Shown here one piece after another: positions 18,712 through 29,129 of a stretch of 64,000 bases of DNA. Both the position numbers and the translations under genes were made by a program. Origin of the DNA: Microbotryum silenes-acaulis. Lineage: Eukaryota > Basidiomycota > Microbotryomycetes > Microbotryales > Microbotryaceae. Numbering within the stretch: position 1 is the stretch's first letter; every line of letters begins with the position of its first letter. The notes beneath the pieces were generated by a model. That model did not search any database and had not been told where the DNA came from. It worked only from the letters and a program-made list of their open reading frames with translations. Location of the stretch: positions 1,178,001 through 1,242,000 of the forward strand of contig QPFY01000007.1 in assembly GCA_003665825.1 (NCBI GenBank), read 5' to 3'.

Positions 18712-21700
18712 TTGACTTCATCATCATGACCTGGAACGTCAACAGGGGCTTCAATACCCCTGAACGACGTCGTCTGCTTCTTTCGTATTTCACTTCGCTC
18801 ACACCTCCCCCTTCTGCTATCCTTCTCCAGGAACACAATGTTCCTAAATCACGACAATCTCACATACGCCACGAGTACGCCCAGTCCCACCAGGGCGAGG
18901 CCTACTTTTCTCAACACTGCCTCACTTTGATTCCAAGCTCTTCTCCTCTTCTCGGTGGTCATCGTCGCACGCGTCAGTCTCTTGGCGGGCGCTTACTCGT
19001 GACCACCTTCGATGTGCGGGGTTCGACGGACGTCGTCGAACTCAACAATATCTACGCTCCGGTTCAACCCGCCGAGCGCCTCCTCTTCTTCACTTCCCTT
19101 CACTTTCGGGCGACCGTCTCCTCTCACATTCGGGTCATCGCGGGCGATCTCAACGACTGCCCTATCCCCGCGGTGGATCGAATGCGACAGGTGGACCGCC
19201 CGAACACCCACCACTGGCCCGCGCTTATGTCTCGGCTCGACGGGGCGTACACGGATGCCATTCGGCTCATGCACCCACCGTCGCCGGCGACCACGCGCCC
19301 GCATCTCAGCAAGGACGGCCGGCTCATTTCGCGCGCGCGCATCGACTTTGTTCTGGTGCAGCGGCGACACGAGCGACGGATCGTTTCTGCTTCCACTCTG
19401 TACAATATCTCTCGATCCATGTCGGATCATCGACCGGTTACGGTCACATTTAGGCTGCGCGCAAGTGGTGCCGAGGTCGAAGCGGAGCTCTGCCTTCCCC
19501 AGGCGGCTCATTTTCTGATCCGCATCAACTCGTCGACCTTCAAACACGCCGAGTTTAAGGAGTTCGTCACTCCTCTCCTTGAGCAAGCACCGTCTGGGGA
19601 TCCGGTCGCGGACCTTCAGCGCGTACTCTCGGAGTCTCGGGTCCAAGCTCTCGAGCTGTCTCGGCGTCTGTTTCGGGAGCGCAACGCCCTCGAGATGATG
19701 CTGGTATCTCGACTGCAGGACATTGAGTCTCGTCGGGTGCTGAGTCCCTTTGACATCATCGACTGGACGAACACCCACGACGCTCTCACCAAACTTGTGA
19801 ACGAGCGAGCAAGGCAGTCCCGGATCAGGGCGCACGTTCCCGAGATTGCATCCGAGGAACGTCTCAGTCGTCCGGTTCATGCCAAACTGGCTGCTCGGTC
19901 CCGGGATGTGAAGTTTCAGAGTATCCGGCTCGCTGATGGCGAGCTCACCACTGACATTGAGCGCGCGCTCGAGCACACCCATTCTCATTTCCAGCAGCAC
20001 TACCTTGTCGAAGCGAAGGATCCGGAACAGGTCGTGACGATGCGGGATGAGCTCTTGGGACCCATCAGATCAGCAAGACCTTGTGACGACCCGCTTTCCG
20101 ACGCTCGCTTCCTTCGGCGCTTCTTGAATTCGCACGTCGACATTCTTGCCGAGCCCATCAGCGAGGCCGAGGTGCTCGCAGCGATTCGAACCACGCACGA
20201 AGGTCGATCTCCGGGTCCTTCAGGGGTCCCCTATGAGATGTATCGAGCCTGCCCCTTGCTTTGGGCCCCTTTCTTGACTCGAGCCTACAACGAGCTGATT
20301 ACTCGAGGCTCCCTTACTCCACAACAGAGCCAGGCGAATGTGCGCCTCTTGTTCAAACACAACAAACCTGGTGCAGCGCGGTGCGACCTCAAATCGTATC
20401 GTCCGATCACCTTGCGGGAATGCGACTACAAGATCTTCACCAAGGTCTACGTGGCTCGTCTGAACCGGATCCTCCCCGATGTTCTTCCGGCCGGACAGCA
20501 TGGGTTCGTCAAGGGGCGAAGACCAGCGGACGCGGCTTTGCATCTGAGGCTCCTGATCGACGAGATTAGGGGTCGTGGGGCAGAGTTCCCGACAGCAGCG
20601 CTCCTCTCCCTGGATCAGAGCTCGGCTTACGACATGGTCGAGCACAATTGGGTCTTTGCGGTGTTTGAGGCTCTCGGCGCGCCGGAATCTTTCCAGCGCG
20701 TCTTGCGGATGCTCTACAACGGCGAGACGTCCACAGCGCGGTACATTGTCAACGGTTTCCTTACCGAGACGGTGCGACTCCTGTGCGGTCTTGGCCAGGG
20801 CGATCCTCTCTCTTCTTCTGTCTGGGATGTGGTATTCCAACCCTTCCTCGATTCTCTCAGTTGACGCAACATTGCGCTGACTATCACTCTTCCGGAGCTG
20901 GCTCCTCGTCCGCAGACTCGATGCATCACCAATTTGGCGTTCGCGGATGACGCCGTCGTCGCTGTCGCTGGACCGGAAGCTATTGCTTCGCTCGAAGCGT
21001 TAGCTCGGGATTGGCGACTCGCGGCGAACGGCCGTCTAAACACCGACAAAACCGTGGTGATGCCATTGGGCGCGACGTTGTGGGATCGCGCGGACTTGTC
21101 CAAACTGTCGTTCGTGGCACCGGACGAATCTCTTCCCTGGATCGGTCTCCAGTTTGCGCCTGACGGCAACAACAGGCTGGGATTCCATGATCTTGAGCGA
21201 AGGGTCGATCGAGTGATTCTCTCGGTGCGCGACCGATGGATGACGCATCATACCCGGGCTTTCTATCTCAACCGCTACGGCATCTCCAAGGTGCTGCACT
21301 CTCTCTCCGCCGACGTACCGCCATCCGACGTGATCAAGGCGATCGAGCGCAAGCTTGCCGACTTTGTGAAGGGAGGACCGCGGCGCAGCGACTACAAGCA
21401 ATCGGTCGTCTTCACGGCACGGGCGCGAGGTGGTCTCAGCGTCGTGAGCATCCAAGATGTGGTGGATTCAGTCTCGGTACGGATTTGGGACGTGCTGGCC
21501 GGCGGGTCAACTGCGATTTGGAGCGATCTGGCTCGAAGTTCCATCCGGCGAGCGCTTCCGACCTTTGACTTTGCTACGGATCTGTGGACGTGGAGGAACG
21601 CCGACGCACCCCGGGAGCTACATCCCCGCTGGCGAGCGGTGCTCTCGGTCGCTGAACGCTACCCTGCCGTCGTCGATCCTGCCAAACTTTCGGTCTCCAA

Positions 21701-22748
21701 TTTTCTTTCTCTTTCTCCCCTCCAACCTGGTCTGCATGACTCGCGGGCGTTCTCGGAGCAGGATGAGCGTTTGGCGAAGCTTTTCAGTTTCGAACGCACC
21801 ATCGATGACATCTATGCGCGAGCCCAATACCCCGCAGCTCCAACGGTGCCCTGGACCCCTGAGAAGCATCCCCAAGGCGACGGCTCGGAGCTGTCCAACC
21901 TTTGGCAATGGAAGCGCAATCAAGTCCAGGCGTGGATCCAGGTCGCAGGCGATCGCCTCATCCCGCCGCTTCCGCCTCCTGTTCCCGTCCTCGCACGTCG
22001 ACCACCCGTCATTCGTGTTGTTGGAGCACCTGGAGTCCGGCCCGGCGGTCCCCTCGAGCACATCTTGCCCAGAGCGACTCCGGTCGGCATGCCTGATCAA
22101 AAACTTCCCCTCCCCTCCGGCCCCTTGTGTGCTGATCAGTGGAGAATGTTGAACTTGGACAGACCTTACACCATTGCGCGACTTCGACGCGTCATCAACC
22201 ATCGACGTTTCGACCACACACAACGCCCTGGATCACTCGCCACACCCAAAGAAAGGCGACTCTTCTGGGTGTGGTTCCACACCGGGCCCGCCACGGCCCG
22301 CGAGCGCGAGGTGCACTTCAAGCTGGCGCACCACTTCACGCCAACGCGGAAGCGCCAGTTTGTGCAGCGGCATGGCGCCTCAGCCTGCTGCCTTGTGCAG
22401 GCATGCAGCCTGGCAGGGGTGGAGGATGACTTTACTCACTTTTGGCATGATTGCCCTGACTCTTCTCAATTTTGGCAAGCAGCTAGGTCCATTCTCTGCG
22501 ACGCGCTGGGGGTCGTGTCGATCCTCGACCTCGACTACACGGCACTTCAGATCGAGCACGGCCTCCCTCGACTGCGCGCTCGCCTTCCGACGTCGAAAAA
22601 GCGCCCAATCCGCGCCTTCATTGCGCTGGCGCTCGACACTCTCAGCAACCGACGCTGGGATCTCCATCGCCACGCCAGAGCGATGTCAAGCATGGACAAG
22701 GAGATGGCGGGACTGAAGGAGAGGTTGGAGCTCAGATTGGCACGATGA
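18708..22748 (+). pseudogene. L1-C ORF2 with an in-frame TGA
   Basis: The length is the same as the intact ORF2 (4041 nt), but TGA at 20862-20864 replaces the CGA found in copies A and B (a C-to-T change at a CpG). The stop falls at codon 719, after RT motifs A and B and before LAFADD, so the product would lack the metal-binding motif C and the C-terminal zinc cluster. A further open stretch (20865-22748) continues in the same frame. About twenty other substitutions separate it from copies A and B. Confidence 0.92.
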
Positions 22749-22960
22749 AGTAGACGGCGCTCCTCCCTACCCAGCCAAGAACCACAAACCAAAAACCAAA
22801 TAAAAATCACAAGTCCCCTTTCCCTCTTTCTCAATCTCCAAAATGTCTCCCAAACACGCCAGAATACTGAACCTGTTTTCTCTCGCTCTTTTTGCCATTC
22901 CTCCTCATAGGCTTCCGTACTCCCCAGGAGCCTCGGGTTCTTTGCGCCGGCGGGCATTGT

Positions 22961-23175
22961 TTTTGGGAACCTGAAGCTGGAGCTGGAGCTGAGGCACGAG
23001 ATACGTCAGTACGAGAGCCGAAGATGATAGTAAAGATAGTTGGAGAAAGAAGAGAGGTGCTAAGGGAGCGCGCGCGAGGCAGGCACGAGCCGCGCGAGGC
23101 GACTAATATCAACAACTAGTAACTATTTATAATCAGGAAGACAAGTGGGATGAAACAGCAATATACACTCTGACA
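22961..23175 (-). repeat. copia-1 3' LTR
   Basis: This 215-bp LTR matches 27176-27390 except for one base. On the minus strand it begins TGTCAGAGTG and ends CCCAAAA, so the left end has the usual TG while the right end is not a plain CA. Confidence 0.93.
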
Positions 23176-23188
23176 CCCCCCCGTGCTG

Positions 23189-26100
23189 TCATACCACTGC
23201 ACCTCGTAAACCCAAATTTGCCCGATGGAAGATGAATGGCTTGGGACCCAAGGCTTTGGTGAAGATATCGGCGAACATGTCACTGGTGGCGATGTAGCGG
23301 ACCTCGATCTCCTTCTCAGCAACCCTCTCGCGGACGTAGTGTTCCGAGATGCGAACGTGACGAGACCCCTGATGGTTGGTCGGGTGCTGCGCAAGAGCCA
23401 GCGCACCTTGGTTGTCACCGTAGAGCACGACTGGGCCAGAGACCGGAGCGCCAAGTTCAGCCAGGAGTTCGCTCAGGTGGATGGCATCACCGCTTGTGTA
23501 CGAAAGAGAGAGGTACTCCGCGTCGGTAGTAGACTTGGCGACCCTGTGCTCGCGTTTGGAGCACCAAGCGATCGCGGCTCCAGACAAGATGAACACATAG
23601 CCCATGGTCGATCGCGAGGTCGTTAGACAGGCTCCCCAGTTCGCGTCCGAGTAGCCATGGAGTGGTTGGCTGGTCTTGCGATAGGTGAGCCCCAAGTCCA
23701 GCGTGCCTTTGATGTAGCGGAGGACCTGCTTGATGGCTGTCCAATGCTCCGGGCCGGGCTGCTGCGAGAAGCGAGCGAGGTAGCTGACCACGAAGGCAAG
23801 GTCCGGACGAGTTCCTACGGCGGCGTACATCAACGAACCGATGGCCTGCAAGTAGCGCGTACGATCCTGAGGAGTGGCCGACAAGTCCTCGAAGTCAAGG
23901 ACGACACCTGGCTGCATTGGAATACTCGCCGGCTTGGCATCGGTGAACTGGAACCTGGCCAGGATGTCCCGAAGGTAGCGCTCTTGCGAGAGCGTGATAG
24001 ATCCGTCTTGTCCACGCTTGACTTGGATGCCTAGGATGTATTCGGCAGGTCCGAGACGTTTGATGCCATACGCGAGTTCCAACGCGTCAAGCACCCGGTC
24101 GATCTCGGCGGTAGAGGGACCAACCAAAAGCAAGTCGTCGACGTACAAGGCAATGTAGTGAGAGTGCCCGTCTTGTTTGCGGCGGTAGATACAGCTGTCG
24201 GACCTGGTGGGGACGTATCCGAGGGACCGCAGAGTCGAGTCGATCTCAGCGTTCCAGATGGTGCCAGCCTGGCGAAGGCCATAGATGGATTTGGACAGCT
24301 TGAGGATCTTGCCGGGCAGGTCAATGCCCTGAGGGACGCGCATGTACAGAGGCTTGTCAAGTTTGCCGTGGAGGTACGCTTTGTTGACGTCGGCCTGATG
24401 GACGTGATAGCCGTTGGCTGCGGCGAGTGCGATGAGGGCTCTAATGGACGTGAATTTGACGACTGGGGCGTAGTTCTTCTCGAAGTCAAGGCCAGGACGT
24501 TGGGCACATCCGTGAGCGACGAGACGCGCCTTGTAATCGGTGATGTCGCCATGCTGGTTGCGTTTAGTCCGGAACACCCAGCCCGATCGCAGGAGGATCT
24601 CACCCGCGGGGAGCTCACCGGATTCGATGATTTCGAAGACCTCGTAATCGTTAAGAAGCGAATCGAATTCATCCTGTGCCGGTGCGCCCCAAATGTCCTC
24701 TTGTCCCGATCGGATGACGTCGCCCTAATTGGCCGGATCGCGAACAACTGTCAAGTCGTGATCTGCGAAGCCGGCTTTGGTGGATGCGAAGGCGAGGAGC
24801 AGGCTCTTGAAGGAGGCGGTGGGTCCGTCGGGGCCGTCGACGAGCTGTTCCCGCGTGATCATGGTGGGAACGAGCTGGCGGCGTGTCCGGGGGCCAACTA
24901 TGATGTTTCGAGTGTCGACTTCACCGTACTTCCCCGGATCGGGACCAACCTTGGCGACGTCGCCGTACTCCCAAGTTGGCTTGACTTTGGCGAGTGGAGC
25001 TGGATCCGGAGGTGGCTGCGGCAAGTTCACAGCTGGCTCCGTCGTAGCGCTCGTGGTCGACGAGGTGTCGTCTTTGTCGGCCGAGTTGGTCGAAACCGGC
25101 GACGCGGGTGTTTCGTCAGGCGTTGGGGAAGGTGGCCGCGGGGGAGGGTCGACAAGCGTTGGAGCCGACGACGGTGCTGGAGCTTCGACAGGTGGCGGCT
25201 GGGGGCAGTAACCCGGGATGCGTGGCTGCGTCACGCGGGTTGGTGCGGTCGTGAAGGGGAACTCGGTTTCAACGAACGTCACATTTCGGCTCAGACTCAC
25301 ACGCATCGAGGAGGGGTCAAGAAGACGCCAGGCTTTCGCGTGTCGATCGTAACCCACGAAGACCAGAGCGATCCCTTTTGGGTCAAGTTTGTCCCGTCGG
25401 TGAGCCGGCACGGTGGCCCAGGCGCGACAACCGAATGCCCGAAGACCCTCCACGCCTGGTGTGGCGCCCGACCAACGACTGTTTGGGATGCCTCCACCGA
25501 GAGCCGCGTGAGGCGATAGGTTCTTGACGTGGATGTAACACATGGCAGCCTCATCCCAGCATGATCGTGGGAGTCCCGAGTGAGACAGAAGAGCCAGGGT
25601 GCCCTCCACGATCGACCGGTTGACTCGCTCGGCTCGACCGTTTTGCTCGGGCGTGTACGGTGTGGTCAATTCGCGACGAATTCCACGAGCTACGCAGTAG
25701 CCGTTGAAGGCGGTAGAGACATACTCGCCCCCGTTGTCCGAGCGAAGCGTTTTGACCTTGCGACCCGTGGCGTTTTCGATCTCCAGAAGCCAATCCTTGA
25801 ATGTCGGAAGGACCTCGCTTTTGTGCCCGATGGGGTAAACCCAAGTCTTCCTCGAGAAGTCGTCGATGAACGTGACGAGGTACCGCTTATGGCCGAAGGA
25901 CTCCTCGGGGAAAGATAAGACATCCGAGTGCACCAATGCAAGCGGTTCCGCGGCATGCGACGACGAAGAGGGGAAAGGCAAACGATGCGCTTTGGAGGCA
26001 AGGCACGCGTTGCAGGTGAAGTCTTCACACTCGAAGTCACTATAGGGCCAATCCAAACCCTCCACCTGGCCAGAGGCCGCCAGTTTTTTAAGTGTCTGGA

Positions 26101-26869
26101 CAGAGGCGTGGCCGTAGCGCCGGTGAAGGGTAAGTAGAGGTAGCCTATTGGACTTGGTGGCGACGAGCGTGTGTAGCGCACCTTTGCTGGCAGCTTGGAC
26201 CGAAGCGTTGAGTTTGTAAACGCTGGACGCGATGGCTGATGCTGTGGCGATGCACCCTTGCGGCGTGCGGAGCTCGACTTCTCCGTGTTCGAAGGTGATG
26301 CGAACGCCTTTGCGGTCGAAGGCCCGGACCGAGATGAGGTTGGCAGGGCTCTCGGGGGCGTAGATCACGTCGTTGAGGGTGAACTTGGTACCATTATCGG
26401 AGACGAGCTTGACCGAGCCGATTCCCGAGGCCTTCACCGTTCCCCCTAGACCTTGGAGGACTTGCGGGGTAGGCGAAAGGGGGCCGTCAAAGAAGGACGC
26501 ATCGTTGACGACGTGGCACGCCGACGCCGAGTCTAGCAGAAGGATTTCCGCCGGTGGCCCGATGTTGGTAAACGTAGCAGAAGAAAAGACGAACAGATGT
26601 TGATCCTTGGATGCTTCCTCGGTGGCCACGAACGTGGACGCAGGCGATGATGAGCCTTGGAGTTCCTTCATGGCGTTCTTGACCTCGAGGTACTTGGCTC
26701 GTCCGGACACTTGTCGAGCCAGTGTTTGCCTTGACCACAAGCTGGGCAGTTGCTCGGGGCAGGACCAGAACGATCCCATTTTGAGCGTTTGGTCGGTACG
26801 ACCGCCTTCGCAACGAGGACCGTCGCTCGATTCGTCCGAGCGTTGAATCCAGCCCAAGAGGGCGGGCAT
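23189..26869 (-). pseudogene. copia-1 Pol (protease, integrase, RT, RNase H), one stop codon
   Basis: One frame runs through all Pol domains. The protease active site reads [10 protein letters not shown]. The integrase has the zinc region LHRRYGHAS...CNACLASK and catalytic residues in [17 protein letters not shown] and [12 protein letters not shown]. The RT has [11 protein letters not shown] and [10 protein letters not shown]. The RNase H has [20 protein letters not shown] and LYGDNQGA. A single TAG at 24725-24727, between integrase and RT, splits it; the flanking frame is the same, so one base change explains the break (for example from Trp TGG). Pol lies in a different frame from Gag, overlapping it at 26668-26869, so either a programmed shift or an indel joins them. 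Confidence 0.9.
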
Positions 26870-27171
26870 GGCGGCATCGTGAGGACCCAGTCAACGTAAT
26901 TGTCCTCCGTAAGCTTCGAGTCGTGTGGGAAGACCGGGGGGTTGACTGGGGGGAGTAGCTGACGCATGGAGAGTGCGTCGTCGTCCTGTGCGGGTGCGGG
27001 GCGCTGGTTCCTAATCAGCTCGTCGAATTGCTCTTTGGTGAGCGTGACGGAGGTAGCGGAGGCGACGTCGATGGTGTGGATCGACGTTGATGACGGTGGT
27101 AGAGGAGGCGTAGATGCCATGTCACCGTGATCGTCGGGGTCGCCCGCCGCTGGTAGGTTCGGTGGGCTCAT
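26668..27171 (-). CDS. copia-1 Gag, internally shortened
   Basis: The frame of 167 residues opens at the ATG at 27171, which lies inside the primer-binding site. It keeps an N-terminal part ([10 protein letters not shown], typical of the start of copia Gag) and a zinc knuckle [14 protein letters not shown] (C-X2-C-X4-H-X4-C). Only about 50 residues separate them, where copia Gag normally has a core of more than 150 residues. I infer an internal deletion of the capsid core. Such a product could bind RNA but probably not assemble particles. Confidence 0.7.
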   Translation of the reverse strand: MSPPNLPAAGDPDDHGDMASTPPLPPSSTSIHTIDVASATSVTLTKEQFDELIRNQRPAPAQDDDALSMRQLLPPVNPPVFPHDSKLTEDNYVDWVLTMPPCPPSWAGFNARTNRATVLVAKAVVPTKRSKWDRSGPAPSNCPACGQGKHWLDKCPDEPSTSRSRTP

Positions 27172-27175
27172 AACC
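27164..27175 (-). promoter_or_regulatory. copia-1 primer-binding site (half-tRNA initiator Met type)
   Basis: Directly inside the 5' LTR the minus strand reads GGTTATGAGCCC. This is the complement of the anticodon arm of fungal initiator tRNA-Met (GGGCTCATAACC). Drosophila copia primes from a cleaved initiator tRNA-Met in the same way. The Gag start codon (27169-27171) lies inside this site. Confidence 0.8.
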
Positions 27176-27390
27176 TTTTGGGAACCTGAAGCTGGAGCTG
27201 GAGCTGAGGCACGAGATACGTCAGTACGAGAGCCGAAGATGATAGTAAAGATAGTTGGAGAAAGAAGAGAGGCGCTAAGGGAGCGCGCGCGAGGCAGGCA
27301 CGAGCCGCGCGAGGCGACTAATATCAACAACTAGTAACTATTTATAATCAGGAAGACAAGTGGGATGAAACAGCAATATACACTCTGACA
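27176..27390 (-). repeat. copia-1 5' LTR
   Basis: This is the 215-bp LTR at the start of the element as read on the minus strand. It is followed at once by the half-tRNA primer-binding site and on the outer side by the ATTGT target duplication. Confidence 0.93.
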
Positions 27391-28582
27391 ATTGTCGCCC
27401 TTGGTTCGAGCTTCTGCCACATCACGATGACACACAGCGAAAGCGGATCCCCTTGGCCCTCTCCTGGACTACGCCGTGAGTTTTCCACTCCTCTCAAGGG
27501 CCGGGTCTGTCTTCTCTTTCGGTCGAGCGACTCCGTGATCTCCTGTTCAAGGCCGGCACAAACTGCCTGCGTGGCTCGCCTCTCCTTGCTTTGCTGCTCG
27601 CTCGGAGTCGCGGCCGCGCGGCGGGTGACTCGGGTACCGAACCGCCATACACATCCACACTCGAGCGAGGTTCCACCCAAAGACATCACCGTCGTGGGCC
27701 TCATGCTCCTTCTTTCCCCAGTATCTGCGGTGATTGGGAACCACCTGCACGTACAACGGGACTCGAGTGTGCGTTCCGAGATTGGGAGTACGCCGCAGGG
27801 AAGCGAGGCCCCTGCGGAAGGTAGACCCCGCCTCCTGTCTCCAGCTGCGCGCCGGTGTTGTCGGCCACCCGCCCGCGCTGCAGACCGAGGCGTGTCCAAT
27901 GGACTGTCACATGCTCCGTGACTTTCCCCGGAAATCTCTGGATTGTGTGTTTTTGTGCGAAGTAGGCCTGTTTCGCAGTTGCAGTCATTGAAATGGGGGT
28001 GATCTGGGGTCGTGCGGTCGCGAGGGGGGGGCGACTTTGGTAACCGAAAAGGGGTTTGGAATCCGCGGTGCAGATCCAGCGCAGTTGGGTACAAAGGGTA
28101 TGTGATTGCTGCGGTCGCAGGGGGTTACATCCCCCCTTTGGACCACGTGAATCATTCGGATTGAGCGGGATGTTTGTGCCATCGGAGGCCTTGTTCGACG
28201 CGTGTCAAAGAATTAAGGGGCTTCAAGGAGTAGGGCGGTCTCAGGGGGGGTCTGAAGTCAAAAGATCGAAGAAGGTTCAACTGTACAACTATAATCGGAT
28301 TCGCCTGTACAACACATGTACCACCACCAACAATTCCTCCATCGTTTCCCGATTCCTTGTGTATTATCTTCAATCTTCCTTTCATTCGTCTCTGGGAGGG
28401 AGCAACCGTGGGTGGGGGGGACTTGAACTCGGATGTATCGGGTTGGTCTGTTCTGCTAGTTACAACGCATCGAGCGGCGGTTGTGGTCATCATCGTGCAT
28501 ACTGGGCAGCATCTCCTTTAGTTCCGTAGGGGGTTTTCTCGTCTTGCAAATTAGCGATGAGTTTCATACAAAAAAAAAAAAA

Positions 28583-29129
28583 TCGCGACTCGTCTATCGG
28601 CGTTCCTTCATCCTTCCCTGGCCCTTAGACCGCTCGGCCATATCTCCTCCAGATGTGTACAGTGTGTTTTCAGTTGCTCGTACGGATAGCAATCTTTTGG
28701 CAGTCGTGTTGGAACAAAACCGTTCATTCAACTGGGTTCCCTCATGCTCATGCTCATCCTCATCCTTCGCGGGCCCTTAGACCGCTCGGCCATATCTCCC
28801 GTTGTGTATGTCGTATACTTTTGGTTTCCCGTACGAATCGTCAGGTTTTTCGCAGGTCCAAATCGCGACTCGTCTATCGGCGTTCCTTCATCCTTTGCGG
28901 GCCCTTAGACCGCTCGGCCATATCTCCCCCAGATGTCTACAGTGTGTTTTCAGTTGCTCGTACGGATAGCAATCTTTTGGCAGTCGTGTTGGAACAAAAC
29001 CGTTCATTCAACTGGGTTCCCTCATCCTCATCCTTCGCTAGCCCTTAGACCGCTCGGCCATATCTCCCCCAGATGTGTACAATGTGTTTTCAGTTGCTCG
29101 TACGGATAGCAATCTTTTGGCAGTCGTGT
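28583..29129. repeat. Satellite array 3 (mixed subtypes)
   Basis: About four diverged units. Two follow the standard form. Others carry a different flank (TCGCGACTCGTCTATCGGCG and GTTGTGTATGTCGTATAC). All share the core GGCCCTTAGACCGCTCGGCC followed by ATATCTCC, so this tRNA-like core is the most conserved part. The array follows the L1-C tail and ends GTCGTGT at 29129, where an L2 copy begins. Confidence 0.9.

Larger units (their letters stand above)
22961..27390 (-). mobile_element. copia-1: Ty1/copia LTR retrotransposon inserted in L1-C
   Basis: This 4430-bp element on the minus strand interrupts the L1-C 3' UTR. The 5-bp target duplication ATTGT is at 22956-22960 and 27391-27395; the uninterrupted site is visible in copies A and B. 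LTRs are 215 bp and differ at one seen position (GAGGTGC against GAGGCGC), so the insertion is young. Domain order protease, integrase, RT, RNase H defines it as copia. A run of seven G (minus strand, 23176-23182) just before the 3' LTR is the polypurine tract. Gag is shortened, a frame shift separates Gag from Pol, and Pol has one stop, so this copy is probably non-autonomous. Confidence 0.95.
16430..28582 (+). mobile_element. L1 non-LTR retrotransposon, copy C (split by copia-1)
   Basis: This copy has a heptamer-repeat 5' end, intact ORF1, nonsense-mutated ORF2 and a 3' UTR split by copia-1 (22961-27390). The 3' UTR resumes at 27391 and ends in A13 at 28570-28582. It shows scattered substitutions relative to A and B, so it is an older or separate insertion. 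The repeat that follows its tail is a different subtype (starts TCGCGACTCG). Confidence 0.92.

Noticed and set aside
20862..20864. Programmed readthrough at the L1-C TGA
   Set aside because: Copies A and B have CGA there, so a point mutation explains it.
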